Below, piece by piece: positions 32,013 to 40,661 of a DNA stretch of 64,000 nt. Location: NCBI RefSeq assembly GCF_029958905.1, contig NZ_CP124613.1, positions 1,116,001 to 1,180,000 of the forward strand. The letters are read 5' to 3'. Every line of letters starts with the position of its first letter. The stretch's first letter is position 1. The DNA is from Vibrio sp. YMD68. GTDB lineage: Bacteria > Pseudomonadota > Gammaproteobacteria > Enterobacterales > Vibrionaceae. The position numbers were made by a program, and so were the translations under genes. The notes beneath the pieces were generated by a model that made no database searches, was not told the origin of the DNA, and was given only the letters and a program-made list of their open reading frames with translations.

Positions 32013-32197
32013 GGGTTCGGTTCTCTTCTCTGTGGACGACATAATATAGTGATTCAAACTAAGAAAACAATGCGTACATCAGTGGTTGGCTAATTATTCG
32101 GCAAGATCTGAATGGTATTGATCTAAAGACTGTTATGTCTTGGGCTCTTGTGCTTTAATCGTTGGTAGTTAACATTAATTATTGGGAAAAGGAACCT

Positions 32198-32515
32198 ATG
32201 AGTAGTGTATTTGAAATCGTAAACCAAGCTCGTCGTAAGAACAAACTAAAACGTGAGCTTTTAGATAACGAAAAGAAAGTTCGCGATAACCGTAAGCGTG
32301 TCGATCTCCTAGAAAACTTAATGGATTACATTAAGTCAGACATGAGCCACGACGAAATCGTTGCTATCATCAAAAACATGAAAGCAGACTATGAAGATCG
32401 TGTGGATGACCACATTATCAAGAGTGCAGAAATCTCTAAAGCACGTCGTGATATCAGCCGCCGTATTCGTGAACTGACTGAAGAAGATAAGCAATCGACA
32501 CAAGGCAAAAAATAG
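32198..32515 (+). CDS. Conserved hypothetical coiled-coil protein (105 aa)
   Basis: A 105-residue, very highly charged, all-helical protein (Lys/Arg/Glu/Asp rich), likely coiled coil from about residue 10 to 95. The start at 32198 has a textbook AAGGA site. No known catalytic motif. Has its own terminator. Confidence 0.7.
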   Translation: MSSVFEIVNQARRKNKLKRELLDNEKKVRDNRKRVDLLENLMDYIKSDMSHDEIVAIIKNMKADYEDRVDDHIIKSAEISKARRDISRRIRELTEEDKQSTQGKK

Positions 32516-32590
32516 ACGCCTTGATTAGCCGATTCTGACTAAACCGTCGCTGACGCTAATTGGTTTAAGACCTTGTTGTGAATGTTTTTA

Positions 32591-32626
32591 AAATCCGAGC
32601 CGATAACGCTCGGATTTCTTGTTTTT
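32591..32626 (+). terminator. Rho-independent terminator
   Basis: Perfect 10-bp stem AAATCCGAGC / GCTCGGATTT, 7-nt loop and T-rich tail, ending the coiled-coil gene and facing the convergent Nudix gene. Confidence 0.9.
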
Positions 32627-32665
32627 GGATGCCCGTATTTGTCTTTCAGTGTTTCCGTGTTTCGA

Positions 32666-33184
32666 TTAAATCATCTCTTTGGCAATTAAGTGAAGCAGGA
32701 AAGTCTCTCGCTCTATACTCATGCCTTTTTTATCACTTTCAGCGATGGTCTTTTCGTTATGAGCAATCGCATCGTGAATATTAACCCACATCGCTTTCAT
32801 GCCATTCTTAATTTCATAATCTTCGTAGTTAGTGTCGCCCAACTGCCTATCGATTTTGCAGGTGTAGCAGTAAGAGATCATGTGCATCACATCGGCGTTA
32901 TCTTTGTACCAAGGTCGAAACTCTTCAACCAGGCCGAATGGCTTGATGGCATGGATATTTTGAGCCCCCGTTTCTTCCTCTAATTCACGGACCATACCCG
33001 CAATCACATCCTCACCATCGTCTAATCCGCCACCCGGAATCGTGTAATCATGGTATCTCTCGGTATAGAGTAGCAAGATGTCTTCACCATCAACGACGAT
33101 AGCTCTGGCCGCATTGCGCTTAAATATAATTTTATCACCAAGGTGCTCGACACTCGGGTGCACCATAGTCGTAAGATGTCTCAT
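32666..33184 (-). CDS. Nudix hydrolase
   Basis: A 172-residue hydrolase of nucleoside diphosphate derivatives. The Nudix box reads GGLDDGED-VIAGMV-RELEEETGA, with the catalytic REx2EE part intact. Substrate cannot be told from sequence. It follows a hypothetical gene transcribed in the same direction, with 35 bp between. Confidence 0.9.
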   Translation of the reverse strand: MRHLTTMVHPSVEHLGDKIIFKRNAARAIVVDGEDILLLYTERYHDYTIPGGGLDDGEDVIAGMVRELEEETGAQNIHAIKPFGLVEEFRPWYKDNADVMHMISYCYTCKIDRQLGDTNYEDYEIKNGMKAMWVNIHDAIAHNEKTIAESDKKGMSIERETFLLHLIAKEMI

Positions 33185-33219
33185 ATTGTTTTCTCAAAGG
33201 TAATTAGGGCAAAGGCGAC

Positions 33220-33813
33220 TTATTGGGCTAACTCAATCGAGCGAACGGTGCTGTCTAGTTCGAATAAACATGCTGCCGCTTCCATATACTGCGGGTAATC
33301 AGTAAAGTGATCTCGATGAGTTGGTGTCATTTGCGACAGCTCTTCAGCCCGCATCAACTTCCAATAAAGTGGGCTAGTATGAAGCATCGCGGCTAACGGT
33401 TTGAACACGATTTTTTCGTAGGCACAGAATAAGTTTTCTAGCATCACTTCGCGTTCATCTTCTGTTTTGATGGGCATCAACATAGCGGCTTTTGCGCTTT
33501 GATAACGAGCATCTTCCGCAAGCAGTTCCATCACCGATGTGTTGTGTTGGGCTAAGTCATGTAAGGCGGTGTGGATTAACTCAAGCCAATGTTCTTTCGT
33601 TAGTTCGCGATGGCTGACTGCCTCAAATTCGACACGGATTTTTTTCTCAATAGATCGTTGGCTTTTCAACAAAACCGTTCGAACCTTTTGAAAAGGCAAA
33701 TGGTACTCTTTGCTCAAATCAAGAATTAACGTATGGAATCCATTGTTGGGTAAGTGCAAAGTATTTTTAAAAGTAGCGAGTGCATTTTCTTGTTGTAGCG
33801 TAAGATCGCTCAT
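33220..33813 (-). CDS. Conserved hypothetical protein (197 aa)
   Basis: A 197-residue, mostly helical soluble protein without a recognisable domain. Likely cotranscribed with the Nudix gene downstream. No signal peptide or membrane segment. Confidence 0.65.
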   Translation of the reverse strand: MSDLTLQQENALATFKNTLHLPNNGFHTLILDLSKEYHLPFQKVRTVLLKSQRSIEKKIRVEFEAVSHRELTKEHWLELIHTALHDLAQHNTSVMELLAEDARYQSAKAAMLMPIKTEDEREVMLENLFCAYEKIVFKPLAAMLHTSPLYWKLMRAEELSQMTPTHRDHFTDYPQYMEAAACLFELDSTVRSIELAQ

Positions 33814-33928
33814 CTGATTGTATTCCTTGGTTTGGCAACGTTCGCCAGCATTCGCCTCATTTTAAAGGATGCCCATTTCAGAATCCATCCCGCAAGCTGT
33901 TTATTATTGGCACCGATGAGCGACTCAC

Positions 33929-34011
33929 TCATAGCGGCTAACTCATAGCGGCTAACTCATAGCGGCTAACTCATAGCGACTCACTAATAGCGACTCACTA
34001 ATAGCGGCCAA
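33929..34011. repeat. 14-bp tandem repeat x6
   Basis: TCATAGCGGCTAAC three times exactly, then three variant units (CGACTCAC and GGCCAA endings). Lies between the hypothetical gene and the end of the terC/alx gene. Confidence 0.92.
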
Positions 34012-34090
34012 TGAAAGATTCAATAGCCGCTGACGAAGATTTATTGGTTTGAGTAACGGGTTATCGTCAATTCGGGATCATTAACATGCC

Positions 34091-35056
34091 TTATTCAGCA
34101 ATGCTGTCCGCTCCACATTGAAGTGGCTTGCGCTGAACTTGATGCCTAACAGACGCAATAACAGCAATACTCATCGTGACCAGCAATACAATCAAAGAAA
34201 TGTAGGTCGGAATTTCATAATCGGTGCCCACCAGCAGCATTTTGATACCAATAAAGACCATCACAAATGCCAATGCAGGTTTTAAGTACACAAACTTGTC
34301 CATCATGCCTTGCAGCACAAAATACAAGGAACGCAACCCGAGCAAGGCAAAGACATTCGCTGCAAGCACCAAAAACGGTTCTCGCGTTACAGCAAAGATC
34401 GCAGGGATTGAATCCAGAGCAAACATCACATCCATAAACGCGATCACACCAATCACAATCATCATTGGTGTTGCCATCCATGCCCCTTTAATTTTCACCA
34501 ACAGTGCATTACCTTTGAACTCATCAGTGACAGGAATCAAACCACGTATCACTTTCTCTGGCAGTGGGTTGAGCTCTTCATGGCCGTTATCTTTTGCCAA
34601 ATTAATCCCTGTCCATATTAGAAATAACGCGAACAAATACAGCAGCCAATGATATTGCTCTAATAACTGAGCCCCCACGCTAATCATTATGGCTCTTAGG
34701 ACTAATGCGCCAATCACACCCCAAAGTAAGGCTCTTGGTCTTAGGTGTTCAGGAACCGCATATTGATGAAATATGATGGCGAAGATGAACAGATTATCGA
34801 CACTCAACGACTTTTCTAGCAGATAACCCGTAATAAAAGACATTGAGGCTTTTTTAGCTGAATAGTCACTGTCTGGCGCGTAGCTATCCCAAAAAAAGAA
34901 AAGGGTTAGCGCGAACACAAAAGCGAAAGCAAACCAGACGACACTCCAAATAGATGCTTTTTTGATCGAAATATTCCCGCCTCGGGTCTGCCAAATGTCG
35001 AGCAAAACCAAGATAAGCGTAAGTAAACCAAAAACGAAGTAAATTTCTAGGGACAT
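34091..35056 (-). CDS. alx: TerC/Alx family membrane protein
   Basis: A 321-residue integral membrane protein of the TerC family, related to E. coli Alx, linked to manganese homeostasis. About nine helices; the conserved acidic intramembrane segments EKSLSVDNLFIFA and FMDVMFALDSIPAIFAVT are present. I start at ATG 35056, which has a strong GGAGG site 5 nt upstream, instead of 12 codons earlier. The leader carries a yybP-ykoY-like riboswitch, which agrees with the known control of alx by manganese. The symbol rests on family resemblance. Confidence 0.88.
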   Translation of the reverse strand: MSLEIYFVFGLLTLILVLLDIWQTRGGNISIKKASIWSVVWFAFAFVFALTLFFFWDSYAPDSDYSAKKASMSFITGYLLEKSLSVDNLFIFAIIFHQYAVPEHLRPRALLWGVIGALVLRAIMISVGAQLLEQYHWLLYLFALFLIWTGINLAKDNGHEELNPLPEKVIRGLIPVTDEFKGNALLVKIKGAWMATPMMIVIGVIAFMDVMFALDSIPAIFAVTREPFLVLAANVFALLGLRSLYFVLQGMMDKFVYLKPALAFVMVFIGIKMLLVGTDYEIPTYISLIVLLVTMSIAVIASVRHQVQRKPLQCGADSIAE

Positions 35057-35060
35057 AATT

Positions 35061-35075
35061 CCTCCAGGGTGGAGG
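35061..35075 (-). promoter_or_regulatory. Hairpin sequestering the alx ribosome-binding site
   Basis: In the transcript, CCTCC (35075-35071) can pair with the ribosome site GGAGG (35065-35061) around the loop ACCCT. The same CCTCC belongs to CCCTCCAC, which can pair instead with GTGGAGGG at 35171-35164. Confidence 0.65.
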
Positions 35076-35099
35076 GATCGTACATCGATCACTTTAGGT

Positions 35100-35156
35100 C
35101 AGTAAGCTTGAATATCAGTAAACTCAAGTCAGTAACCTCAAGTCAGTAACTTCAGC
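35100..35156. repeat. 14-16 bp tandem repeat x4 in the alx leader
   Basis: CAGTAAACTCAAGT and CAGTAACCTCAAGT are flanked by diverged units. They lie between the aptamer and the ribosome-binding site. Confidence 0.8.
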
Positions 35157-35220
35157 AACGAAGCCCTCCACAAACAAAATGTACGATACAGAGCACATGA
35201 ACGCTCTCTATATCGCTTTG

Positions 35221-35340
35221 ATTGTGTTGGTCTTGTCGAAGTTAGATTCAATAGTAATGAATCCACTTATACTTACCGGAAAAGCGAACGCTTAACGAGA
35301 TGACGATAAGTAAACTAAAGGCGACTACTCCCCAAACAAG
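35221..35340 (-). ncRNA. yybP-ykoY-like manganese riboswitch aptamer
   Basis: On the minus strand the leader has GGGGAGTAG near its 5' end (about 35331-35323) and CAAGACC near its 3' end (about 35236-35230), the two conserved loops of the yybP-ykoY Mn2+ aptamer. The flanks pair as P1 (TTGTTTGG with CCAA-CACAA, one bulge), and GTC/GAC closes the loop pair. Inside are AAGC-GTTC-GCTT, ACTTAT/ATAAGT and GATTCA/TGAATC helices. It sits 165 nt upstream of a TerC/Alx gene, a known regulon of this class. Not checked by covariance model. Confidence 0.72.
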
Positions 35341-35401
35341 CGAATAGTAAGGCCAAATCAGATTCTCGTCTACTAGAAAACGGTCATGATTTTGCAATTA
35401 A

Positions 35402-35556
35402 TCACGACAAAGCTTTTACTCGTGACAAAGCAATGGCTGGGAACGTAGCGACAAGGATCCAAGGTATCGCCATGCCTAAACCTAAAACAGCAAAAATGGC
35501 GTTTATTGTTATGTTATTTATAAGACAAGTCCAAATAGGGTTTGTTACATTCCATT
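35402..35556 (-). pseudogene. Remnant of a DsbD/ScsB-like membrane protein
   Basis: A short open stretch with no start encodes AIFAVLGLGMAIPWILVA, which resembles a transmembrane segment of the DsbD/ScsB cytochrome-c-biogenesis-type domain, then a stop at 35402. No further homologous part is visible. Weak assignment from one motif. Confidence 0.35.
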
Positions 35557-35570
35557 CCGAACAAGATAAA
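35542..35570 (+). promoter_or_regulatory. Possible promoter of the universal stress gene
   Basis: TTGTTA and GATAAA separated by 17 bp, about 94 bp before the gene. The -10 box is poor. Confidence 0.35.
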
Positions 35571-35663
35571 TCCCTACTATCTCATTAATTTGCGACCTCT
35601 TCCGCATCAATTTAACCGGCCTAACGCTATGGTTATTTCAGTCATTTAGAAAGGGGAATAGCT

Positions 35664-36083
35664 ATGAAATACCAACATATCCTAGTCGCACTTGAATTGT
35701 CTGAAGACAGCAACGTTCTTATTGATAGAGCGGTTTTCCTTGCCAAACAGTTTGACGCCAATATTTCTTTTATTCATATCGATGGAACCCACGGTGAAAT
35801 CTACCCTGAGCTTATCGACATTCAGTCGCATGATGGGGACATCCCACTAAAGAAAAACTCTGTTGATCAACTCAAGGGGTTTGAAACTTATGCAAACCAC
35901 CCTATCCATAGCTTTCTGGTCGGTACCGGCGACTTAAGCGACAAACTTCATGACACGATCCTTGATCACAACGTCGACCTTCTTATTTGTGGGCATCATC
36001 ACGACTTTTGGAGCAATATTGTCTCCTATTCAAAGCATCTGATTAACAAATCACCGGTCGATATTCTTATTGTCCCTATTTAG
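35664..36083 (+). CDS. Universal stress protein, UspA type
   Basis: A 139-residue UspA-fold protein (YQHILVALELSEDSNVLIDRAV start, VDLLICGHHH strand near the end). The ATP-binding signature G-x2-G-x9-G(S/T) is not matched, so it belongs with the non-ATP-binding UspA subgroup. Likely a stress or stationary-phase protein. A ribosome site AAAGGGG precedes the start. Confidence 0.9.
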   Translation: MKYQHILVALELSEDSNVLIDRAVFLAKQFDANISFIHIDGTHGEIYPELIDIQSHDGDIPLKKNSVDQLKGFETYANHPIHSFLVGTGDLSDKLHDTILDHNVDLLICGHHHDFWSNIVSYSKHLINKSPVDILIVPI

Positions 36084-36141
36084 CCCCACGGACACTCGAT
36101 AAAGCAAAATAAACCCGGCATTTTATAACCTTTCGTAGTGG

Positions 36142-36176
36142 AACACCGCGCTCTTATCGATTCAGGGCGCGATGTT
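36142..36176. other. GC-rich hairpin after the stress gene
   Basis: AACA-CGCGC and GCGCG-TGTT arms with one mismatch and a 15-nt loop. No T run. Possibly a terminator without a U tail. Confidence 0.45.
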
Positions 36177-36202
36177 CGATTTAAAGCATTCATTCCGCAG
36201 CG

Positions 36203-36559
36203 GTGAGCACGAATTTAAGGCCTGACAAGATCTCATTATCGGTGATCCTCTGCGTAATCACTGCATGCTCATTGCGACATTGTTCACTTCTTCGTTCACT
36301 TCTTCGTTCACTTCTTCGGCTTCCGCTTCTTCACCAAACAGGCATGCTCGGAATGCTGGCAATTGGAACCTCTCAAGAAGGGGCCAGCGAGTCTTACATT
36401 GAACAAGTGGCAATGGCTTCCAAAGCCGCCGGTGCCGATATTGTTCACATCGGAGATGGAGGATACAGCGGAATCGCACCACCTGAAAACATCATGCAAC
36501 TGGGGCTTACCCTACGAGGGCGACGTCACCAATACAAACGCATGGCAAACCGTCGCTAA
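36203..36559 (+). pseudogene. Small exported-type protein, possibly frameshifted
   Basis: The C-terminal 70 residues (AIGTSQEGASESYIEQV, then ADIVHIGDGGYSGIAPPE and LRGRRHQYKRMA) look like a real conserved domain, though I cannot name the family. The N-terminus is doubtful. In this frame it starts at a GTG without a ribosome site and crosses a repeat read as LLRSLLRSLL. In the neighbouring frame, an ATG at 36265 opens a good signal peptide (MLIATLFTSSFTSSFTSSASA). A frame change between about 36320 and 36355 would join signal peptide and domain. Either the gene is broken or the window has a base error. Confidence 0.5.
36283..36318. repeat. 12-bp tandem repeat x3
   Basis: TTCACTTCTTCG three times exactly, in the putative signal-peptide region of the small exported protein. 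Confidence 0.9.
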
Positions 36560-36601
36560 ATAAACGGTCAACCCACTCTATAATTTAGTCCAAATACGAA
36601 C

Positions 36602-36630
36602 AAGCCAGTCCATCCCTAGGCTGGCTTTTT
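36602..36630 (+). terminator. Rho-independent terminator
   Basis: AAGCCAG / CTGGCTT stem with a 12-nt loop and a T run, 43 bp after the small exported gene. Confidence 0.8.
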
Positions 36631-36775
36631 TGACGTTTATGGCCTTTTTAACGTTTGTAGCCTTTTTGATGTTTCTAGCTTTTTGACGTCATTGGACATG
36701 CCAGCTCAGCCATCAGATGTCGCTTCGACTCACCTTAACCGCTCTAGCCAAGCCAAGCCAAGCCAAGCCAAGCCA
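36625..36775. repeat. 18-bp and 5-bp tandem repeats
   Basis: Four units like CTTTTTAACGTTTGTAGC (36625-36690) begin in the T run of the terminator. Further on, AGCCA is repeated six times (36746-36775). Non-coding, just after the end of the glucosidase gene. Confidence 0.88.
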
Positions 36776-36790
36776 GTTAATCAGCCCTGG

Positions 36791-39355
36791 CTAAGCTTGC
36801 CAATAGACATTCGCTAATACCGCTTTAAAACGGCCATTGCTGGTTAACGAAAACACGGTGTGTAAACTCGATAAATCCACGCCCGAATCAAAGAAGTGTT
36901 GGCAAGGAACTTGAAACTGAATAAATTCGTCTGACGCTCCCATCAAAGCCTGGTTCAATGCATACTTCACCACATCCCCTGTCTCGCTTTCTAGTATGTT
37001 GAACGGGTGAGTTAATGTCACCATGACGTCATCGCTCGGGGCTTCAAGCACTTTCAACTCGAACGAAATCAAGCCATTTTTATAGTCGCTGAAGTCATCC
37101 CCCTCGCTATTGGTCGTCTCAATGTACAACGCATTAACACCCTCTAAAAATGTAAATTCGACAGCGTCTTGCTGCTGCTGATAATTAAAAGGCGTGGTCA
37201 TCAAGGTCGTCAGTTTCATGGCGTTATTTCTAGAGACATCCATACCTTCTTCATTGTGAGTGTCAGCGACCTTGCACTGATAATCTCCAATGGTCGCCTG
37301 GATACCGTACATGTGAGTTTGCTGTGCGAGCGTTACCTCTGATTCGGTATCGAACTCAAGATGGTCGAGATCCCGATCTTGTTTCTTGTCGGTGTAGTTA
37401 AGCCCGTAACCATAATCAAAGAGCGGCGCGTGCTCACCTTGAGGATCTTGTTCGTTTTCCGGTAACTCGTACTGGCCAATGTGCGGTGGAATTCGATTCA
37501 CTGTGTAGCTTGACTTTTTATTTGGCCAACTAAAGGAAAGCACACCATGAAAATCAAACTTGGGCTGATGGTTATCATCCGCCACCAACAAATCGATGAT
37601 GCCTTTACCTTCGCTTCCTGGTAAAAATGCCGCCACAAACGCATCCGAACGAGCGATTTCTTTATTCACATAAAGAGGCCGCCCGCTGAAAAATATCGAG
37701 ACTACCTTGACCCCTGCCGAATGCAACTTTGCTATTTTGGCGCAATCTGAGGCGTAACTGCGTTTCAACTTAGCAAATTCTAGGCTTTGCCACGCTTTAA
37801 TATCGCCCATCATTTCGGCATAGGGATCTTCCCCAAAAACGACGATAGCCGTATCCCCCGAAACCAATGTACCGGTCAGATCCGGATCATAAATAACGTT
37901 CTCTTTGCCAAGCTCAGCTTCTAGCCCCATTTTCACCGTTGTTGCGCCAGGAAAATCGCCCAGGGCATTTTCATCACCTTGCCAAGTCAGGTTCCATCCA
38001 CCAGATTGTTTTTGTAAATCATTGGCTGCGCTGCCGGTTAAAATAACGCACTGTTTTGATTTAAGCGGCAATATTTCATTTTTGTTCTTCAATAGAACCA
38101 GTGATTTACGAACCGCTTCTCTTGCTACGCTGCGATGTTCAGGTGCGCCTAGAATCGTTTGGTCACCGGCCAGAGCACGCATTGAAGGCTTCGGTTTATT
38201 CCACAAACCCGCTCGCATCTTAACCCGAAGAATTCGTGTTACGGCATCGTCAATCCGGCTCATTGGGATGCTACCCCGTTGAATATCAGCAACGGTGTTG
38301 TGGTAGACCGCTTGCCAATGTTGGCGAACAGGAATCATTAATACATCGTTACCCGCGTTAATTGCGTACCGTGCGTCTTCATTTGAACACTTACTGATCT
38401 CGGCGTGACCATTCCAGTCGGTGACAACCAGCCCGTCAAAGCCCATTTGCTCTTTAAGTACGTCGGTTAACAGATATTGACTGCCATGAATTTTCTTGTT
38501 GTATGGCTCATTGATGCTCAGATCATGGTCATAATTGCTTTCGTTGTCCCAACTGTTGAACGAAGACATCACGACTTGCGCCCCCGCTTCTAAACCACTG
38601 AAATAACCCATAGCGTGAATATTACGCAGTAGGTCTTCACTGTAACGGTTAATTCCACGATCAATACCGATCATTGTTCCGCCATCGCCGACCCAGTGTT
38701 TTACATTTGAAATGACATGATGGTCATCTTTCAGCTCTGCCATATTGCCTTGCAAACCCTTTACCATTTCGCCTGCATACGCATACGTGATCTCAGGATC
38801 TTCTGAATAGCCTTCATACACACGGCCCCAACGCAAATCGCGAGGCGTAGCAACCGTCGGTGCAAATGTCCAATCCAACCCGGTTGCAGCGACTTCTAGG
38901 GCGGTAATTCGGCCGATTTTTCGGATCATTTCAGGGTCACGAGCGCAACCTAAACCAATATTGTGTGGAAAAACCGTCGATGAAAACACGTTGTTATGAC
39001 CATGGACTGCGTCCGTCGCCCACATAAATGGAATACGGAAAGGGCGATGAGAAAAGGCTTGCTCAGTCGCCGCCCAGTACATATCCGCTTTCTTTGTCCA
39101 TTCCGCCGCACTGGCTCGTTTATTACCGTCAGGCCAGGAACCGCCTCCGTTGAGAATGGACCCTATTTTGTATTCAATCATCTCTTCCGCAGTTATTTCT
39201 CGAAGCTCAGGTTGGATCATTTGCCCTACTTTTTCTTCGACCGTCATTTCTTCAATAATCGAAGCAATGTCCGCTTCCAACCCACTGTCAGGTTTAAATT
39301 CTGACTGAATCTTGGGCCAGTTTGAAAAGTAAGGAGTAGAGAAAGAAGTCGTCAT
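36791..39355 (-). CDS. Glycoside hydrolase family 3 exo-beta-glucanase
   Basis: An 854-residue GH3 enzyme similar to ExoP-type exo-1,3/1,4-beta-glucanases of marine bacteria. GH3 N-domain (about 40-370) with KHWVGDGGT and the nucleophile Asp313 in GLVVTDWNGH; GH3 C-domain (about 410-630); then a C-terminal beta domain (about 660-850) as in ExoP. No signal peptide is visible, so it may be cytoplasmic and act on imported oligosaccharides. I start at ATG 39355, with GGA upstream; 12 more codons are open. Divergent AraC regulator adjacent. Confidence 0.9.
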   Translation of the reverse strand: MTTSFSTPYFSNWPKIQSEFKPDSGLEADIASIIEEMTVEEKVGQMIQPELREITAEEMIEYKIGSILNGGGSWPDGNKRASAAEWTKKADMYWAATEQAFSHRPFRIPFMWATDAVHGHNNVFSSTVFPHNIGLGCARDPEMIRKIGRITALEVAATGLDWTFAPTVATPRDLRWGRVYEGYSEDPEITYAYAGEMVKGLQGNMAELKDDHHVISNVKHWVGDGGTMIGIDRGINRYSEDLLRNIHAMGYFSGLEAGAQVVMSSFNSWDNESNYDHDLSINEPYNKKIHGSQYLLTDVLKEQMGFDGLVVTDWNGHAEISKCSNEDARYAINAGNDVLMIPVRQHWQAVYHNTVADIQRGSIPMSRIDDAVTRILRVKMRAGLWNKPKPSMRALAGDQTILGAPEHRSVAREAVRKSLVLLKNKNEILPLKSKQCVILTGSAANDLQKQSGGWNLTWQGDENALGDFPGATTVKMGLEAELGKENVIYDPDLTGTLVSGDTAIVVFGEDPYAEMMGDIKAWQSLEFAKLKRSYASDCAKIAKLHSAGVKVVSIFFSGRPLYVNKEIARSDAFVAAFLPGSEGKGIIDLLVADDNHQPKFDFHGVLSFSWPNKKSSYTVNRIPPHIGQYELPENEQDPQGEHAPLFDYGYGLNYTDKKQDRDLDHLEFDTESEVTLAQQTHMYGIQATIGDYQCKVADTHNEEGMDVSRNNAMKLTTLMTTPFNYQQQQDAVEFTFLEGVNALYIETTNSEGDDFSDYKNGLISFELKVLEAPSDDVMVTLTHPFNILESETGDVVKYALNQALMGASDEFIQFQVPCQHFFDSGVDLSSLHTVFSLTSNGRFKAVLANVYWQA

Positions 39356-39396
39356 AATTTGCATTCCAGACACTAAGGCATTAAAAACCATGAAAC

Positions 39397-39519
39397 CATC
39401 TATAGCTCATGCATCTATAGCTCATACATCGATAAACCAATGTTGTCGATAAATCTATGTTATCGATAAACCAATGTATCTATAAACCAATGTATCTATA
39501 AACCACTACATCTATAAAT
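39397..39519. repeat. 15-17 bp tandem repeat x8 between glucosidase and AraC genes
   Basis: Units related to ATCTATAAACCAATGT and CATCTATAGCTCATG fill most of the divergent promoter region. They may also be the operator array for the AraC protein, since AraC family sites are often direct repeats. Confidence 0.85.
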
Positions 39520-39598
39520 GGCGCTTGATGAATTCATACTAGAGCTCTAGAATCTTACTTTCTACCAATATTCCGACAAGTATGGGTAATATAGCGAC

Positions 39599-40480
39599 AT
39601 GACGACAACATATCAGCTTAAGTCACATCTGAAACACAACCATGTTAGGTTTGCCTATGTCGATGGCTACCATAGCCATGACTTTGCCACCCATAAACAC
39701 GACTATTCTGAGCTGTTCATTGTTATTGCTGGGACAGGGAAGCACCAAGTTGCGGGGCACAGTTACCCTCTCAGTATTGGGGATGTGTTTGTTATCAATG
39801 GCGACGTTGAGCATGGATTCAACGATGTGAATGATCTCCGAATCATTAATTTAATGTTCGATTCCAATCTTCCTTTTTTCGATTCCCCACAGGTTAGGCT
39901 ACTGCCTGGCTATCAAGCGTTATTTACCGTCGAACCCATCGCAAGGCAAAATAACGAATACCCTGCGAAGCTTACGTTAAACCCAGAACAACTGACTCGC
40001 CTCAGTAACCTGTTGGTGTTGATTGAAACTGAGTACAATGATGCGCCCATCGGCTTTGAAAGTATGCTCGCTTCATTAATGCAGCAGTTGGTTATCACGC
40101 TTTCTAGAGCCTACCAAGGCGATTCAACAGAAAGTAACCAACCCACTTTGGCGTTAAGTCGCGCGCTGGTTTACATCGAAAGACACTATGCTAGCGCCCA
40201 GTTAAACAGTAATGAAATCGCCAAAGCCTCCTTCGTAAGCCAACGACAAATGGAACGTTTGTTTCGCCAGTTTTTACAGACATCCCCTAATCAATACATC
40301 AGAAACATCCAGCAAAACCAAGCCGCTTTGCTACTCAAAGAGCAACACGAACTTTCGATTCAATCTATATCGGAATCCTGTGGGTTCTCAGACAGCAACT
40401 ACTTTTCCAAGTGCTTTAAAAAACACTTCGGGGTCAGCCCAAGGCAGTATCGAAAGGAATCACTGCTTCAAAGAGAATGA
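39599..40480 (+). CDS. AraC-family transcriptional regulator
   Basis: A 293-residue regulator with an N-terminal cupin sugar-sensing domain (about 10-130, HSHDFATHKHDYSELFIV) and a C-terminal double helix-turn-helix (about 190-290, ending FSDSNYFSKCFKKHFGVSPRQYR). Placed divergently from the GH3 glucosidase, it probably controls that gene in response to a beta-glucoside. Confidence 0.92.
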   Translation: MTTTYQLKSHLKHNHVRFAYVDGYHSHDFATHKHDYSELFIVIAGTGKHQVAGHSYPLSIGDVFVINGDVEHGFNDVNDLRIINLMFDSNLPFFDSPQVRLLPGYQALFTVEPIARQNNEYPAKLTLNPEQLTRLSNLLVLIETEYNDAPIGFESMLASLMQQLVITLSRAYQGDSTESNQPTLALSRALVYIERHYASAQLNSNEIAKASFVSQRQMERLFRQFLQTSPNQYIRNIQQNQAALLLKEQHELSIQSISESCGFSDSNYFSKCFKKHFGVSPRQYRKESLLQRE

Positions 40481-40661
40481 TTGCAGTCAGTTTAGCCGCC
40501 ATAAACGAGAAAGAGAGAAAGAGAAAGGCACAGAACAAAGTTATAAAACAAGTTACCTATAAAAAATCACCTTTAAAAATGCGGTCATTCAGGTCTATTT
40601 CCACGCTGCCATCGCTGTTACACTATTGTGAAATTTATGCCGTAGATAAAGAAGAGAAGTT

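Noticed and set aside
33929..34011. CRISPR array
   Set aside because: Units are 14 bp with no spacers between them; a plain tandem repeat.
36258..36499. Minus-strand frames opposite the small exported protein
   Set aside because: Low-complexity (EEVNEEVNEEVN) from the 12-bp repeat and no start signal.
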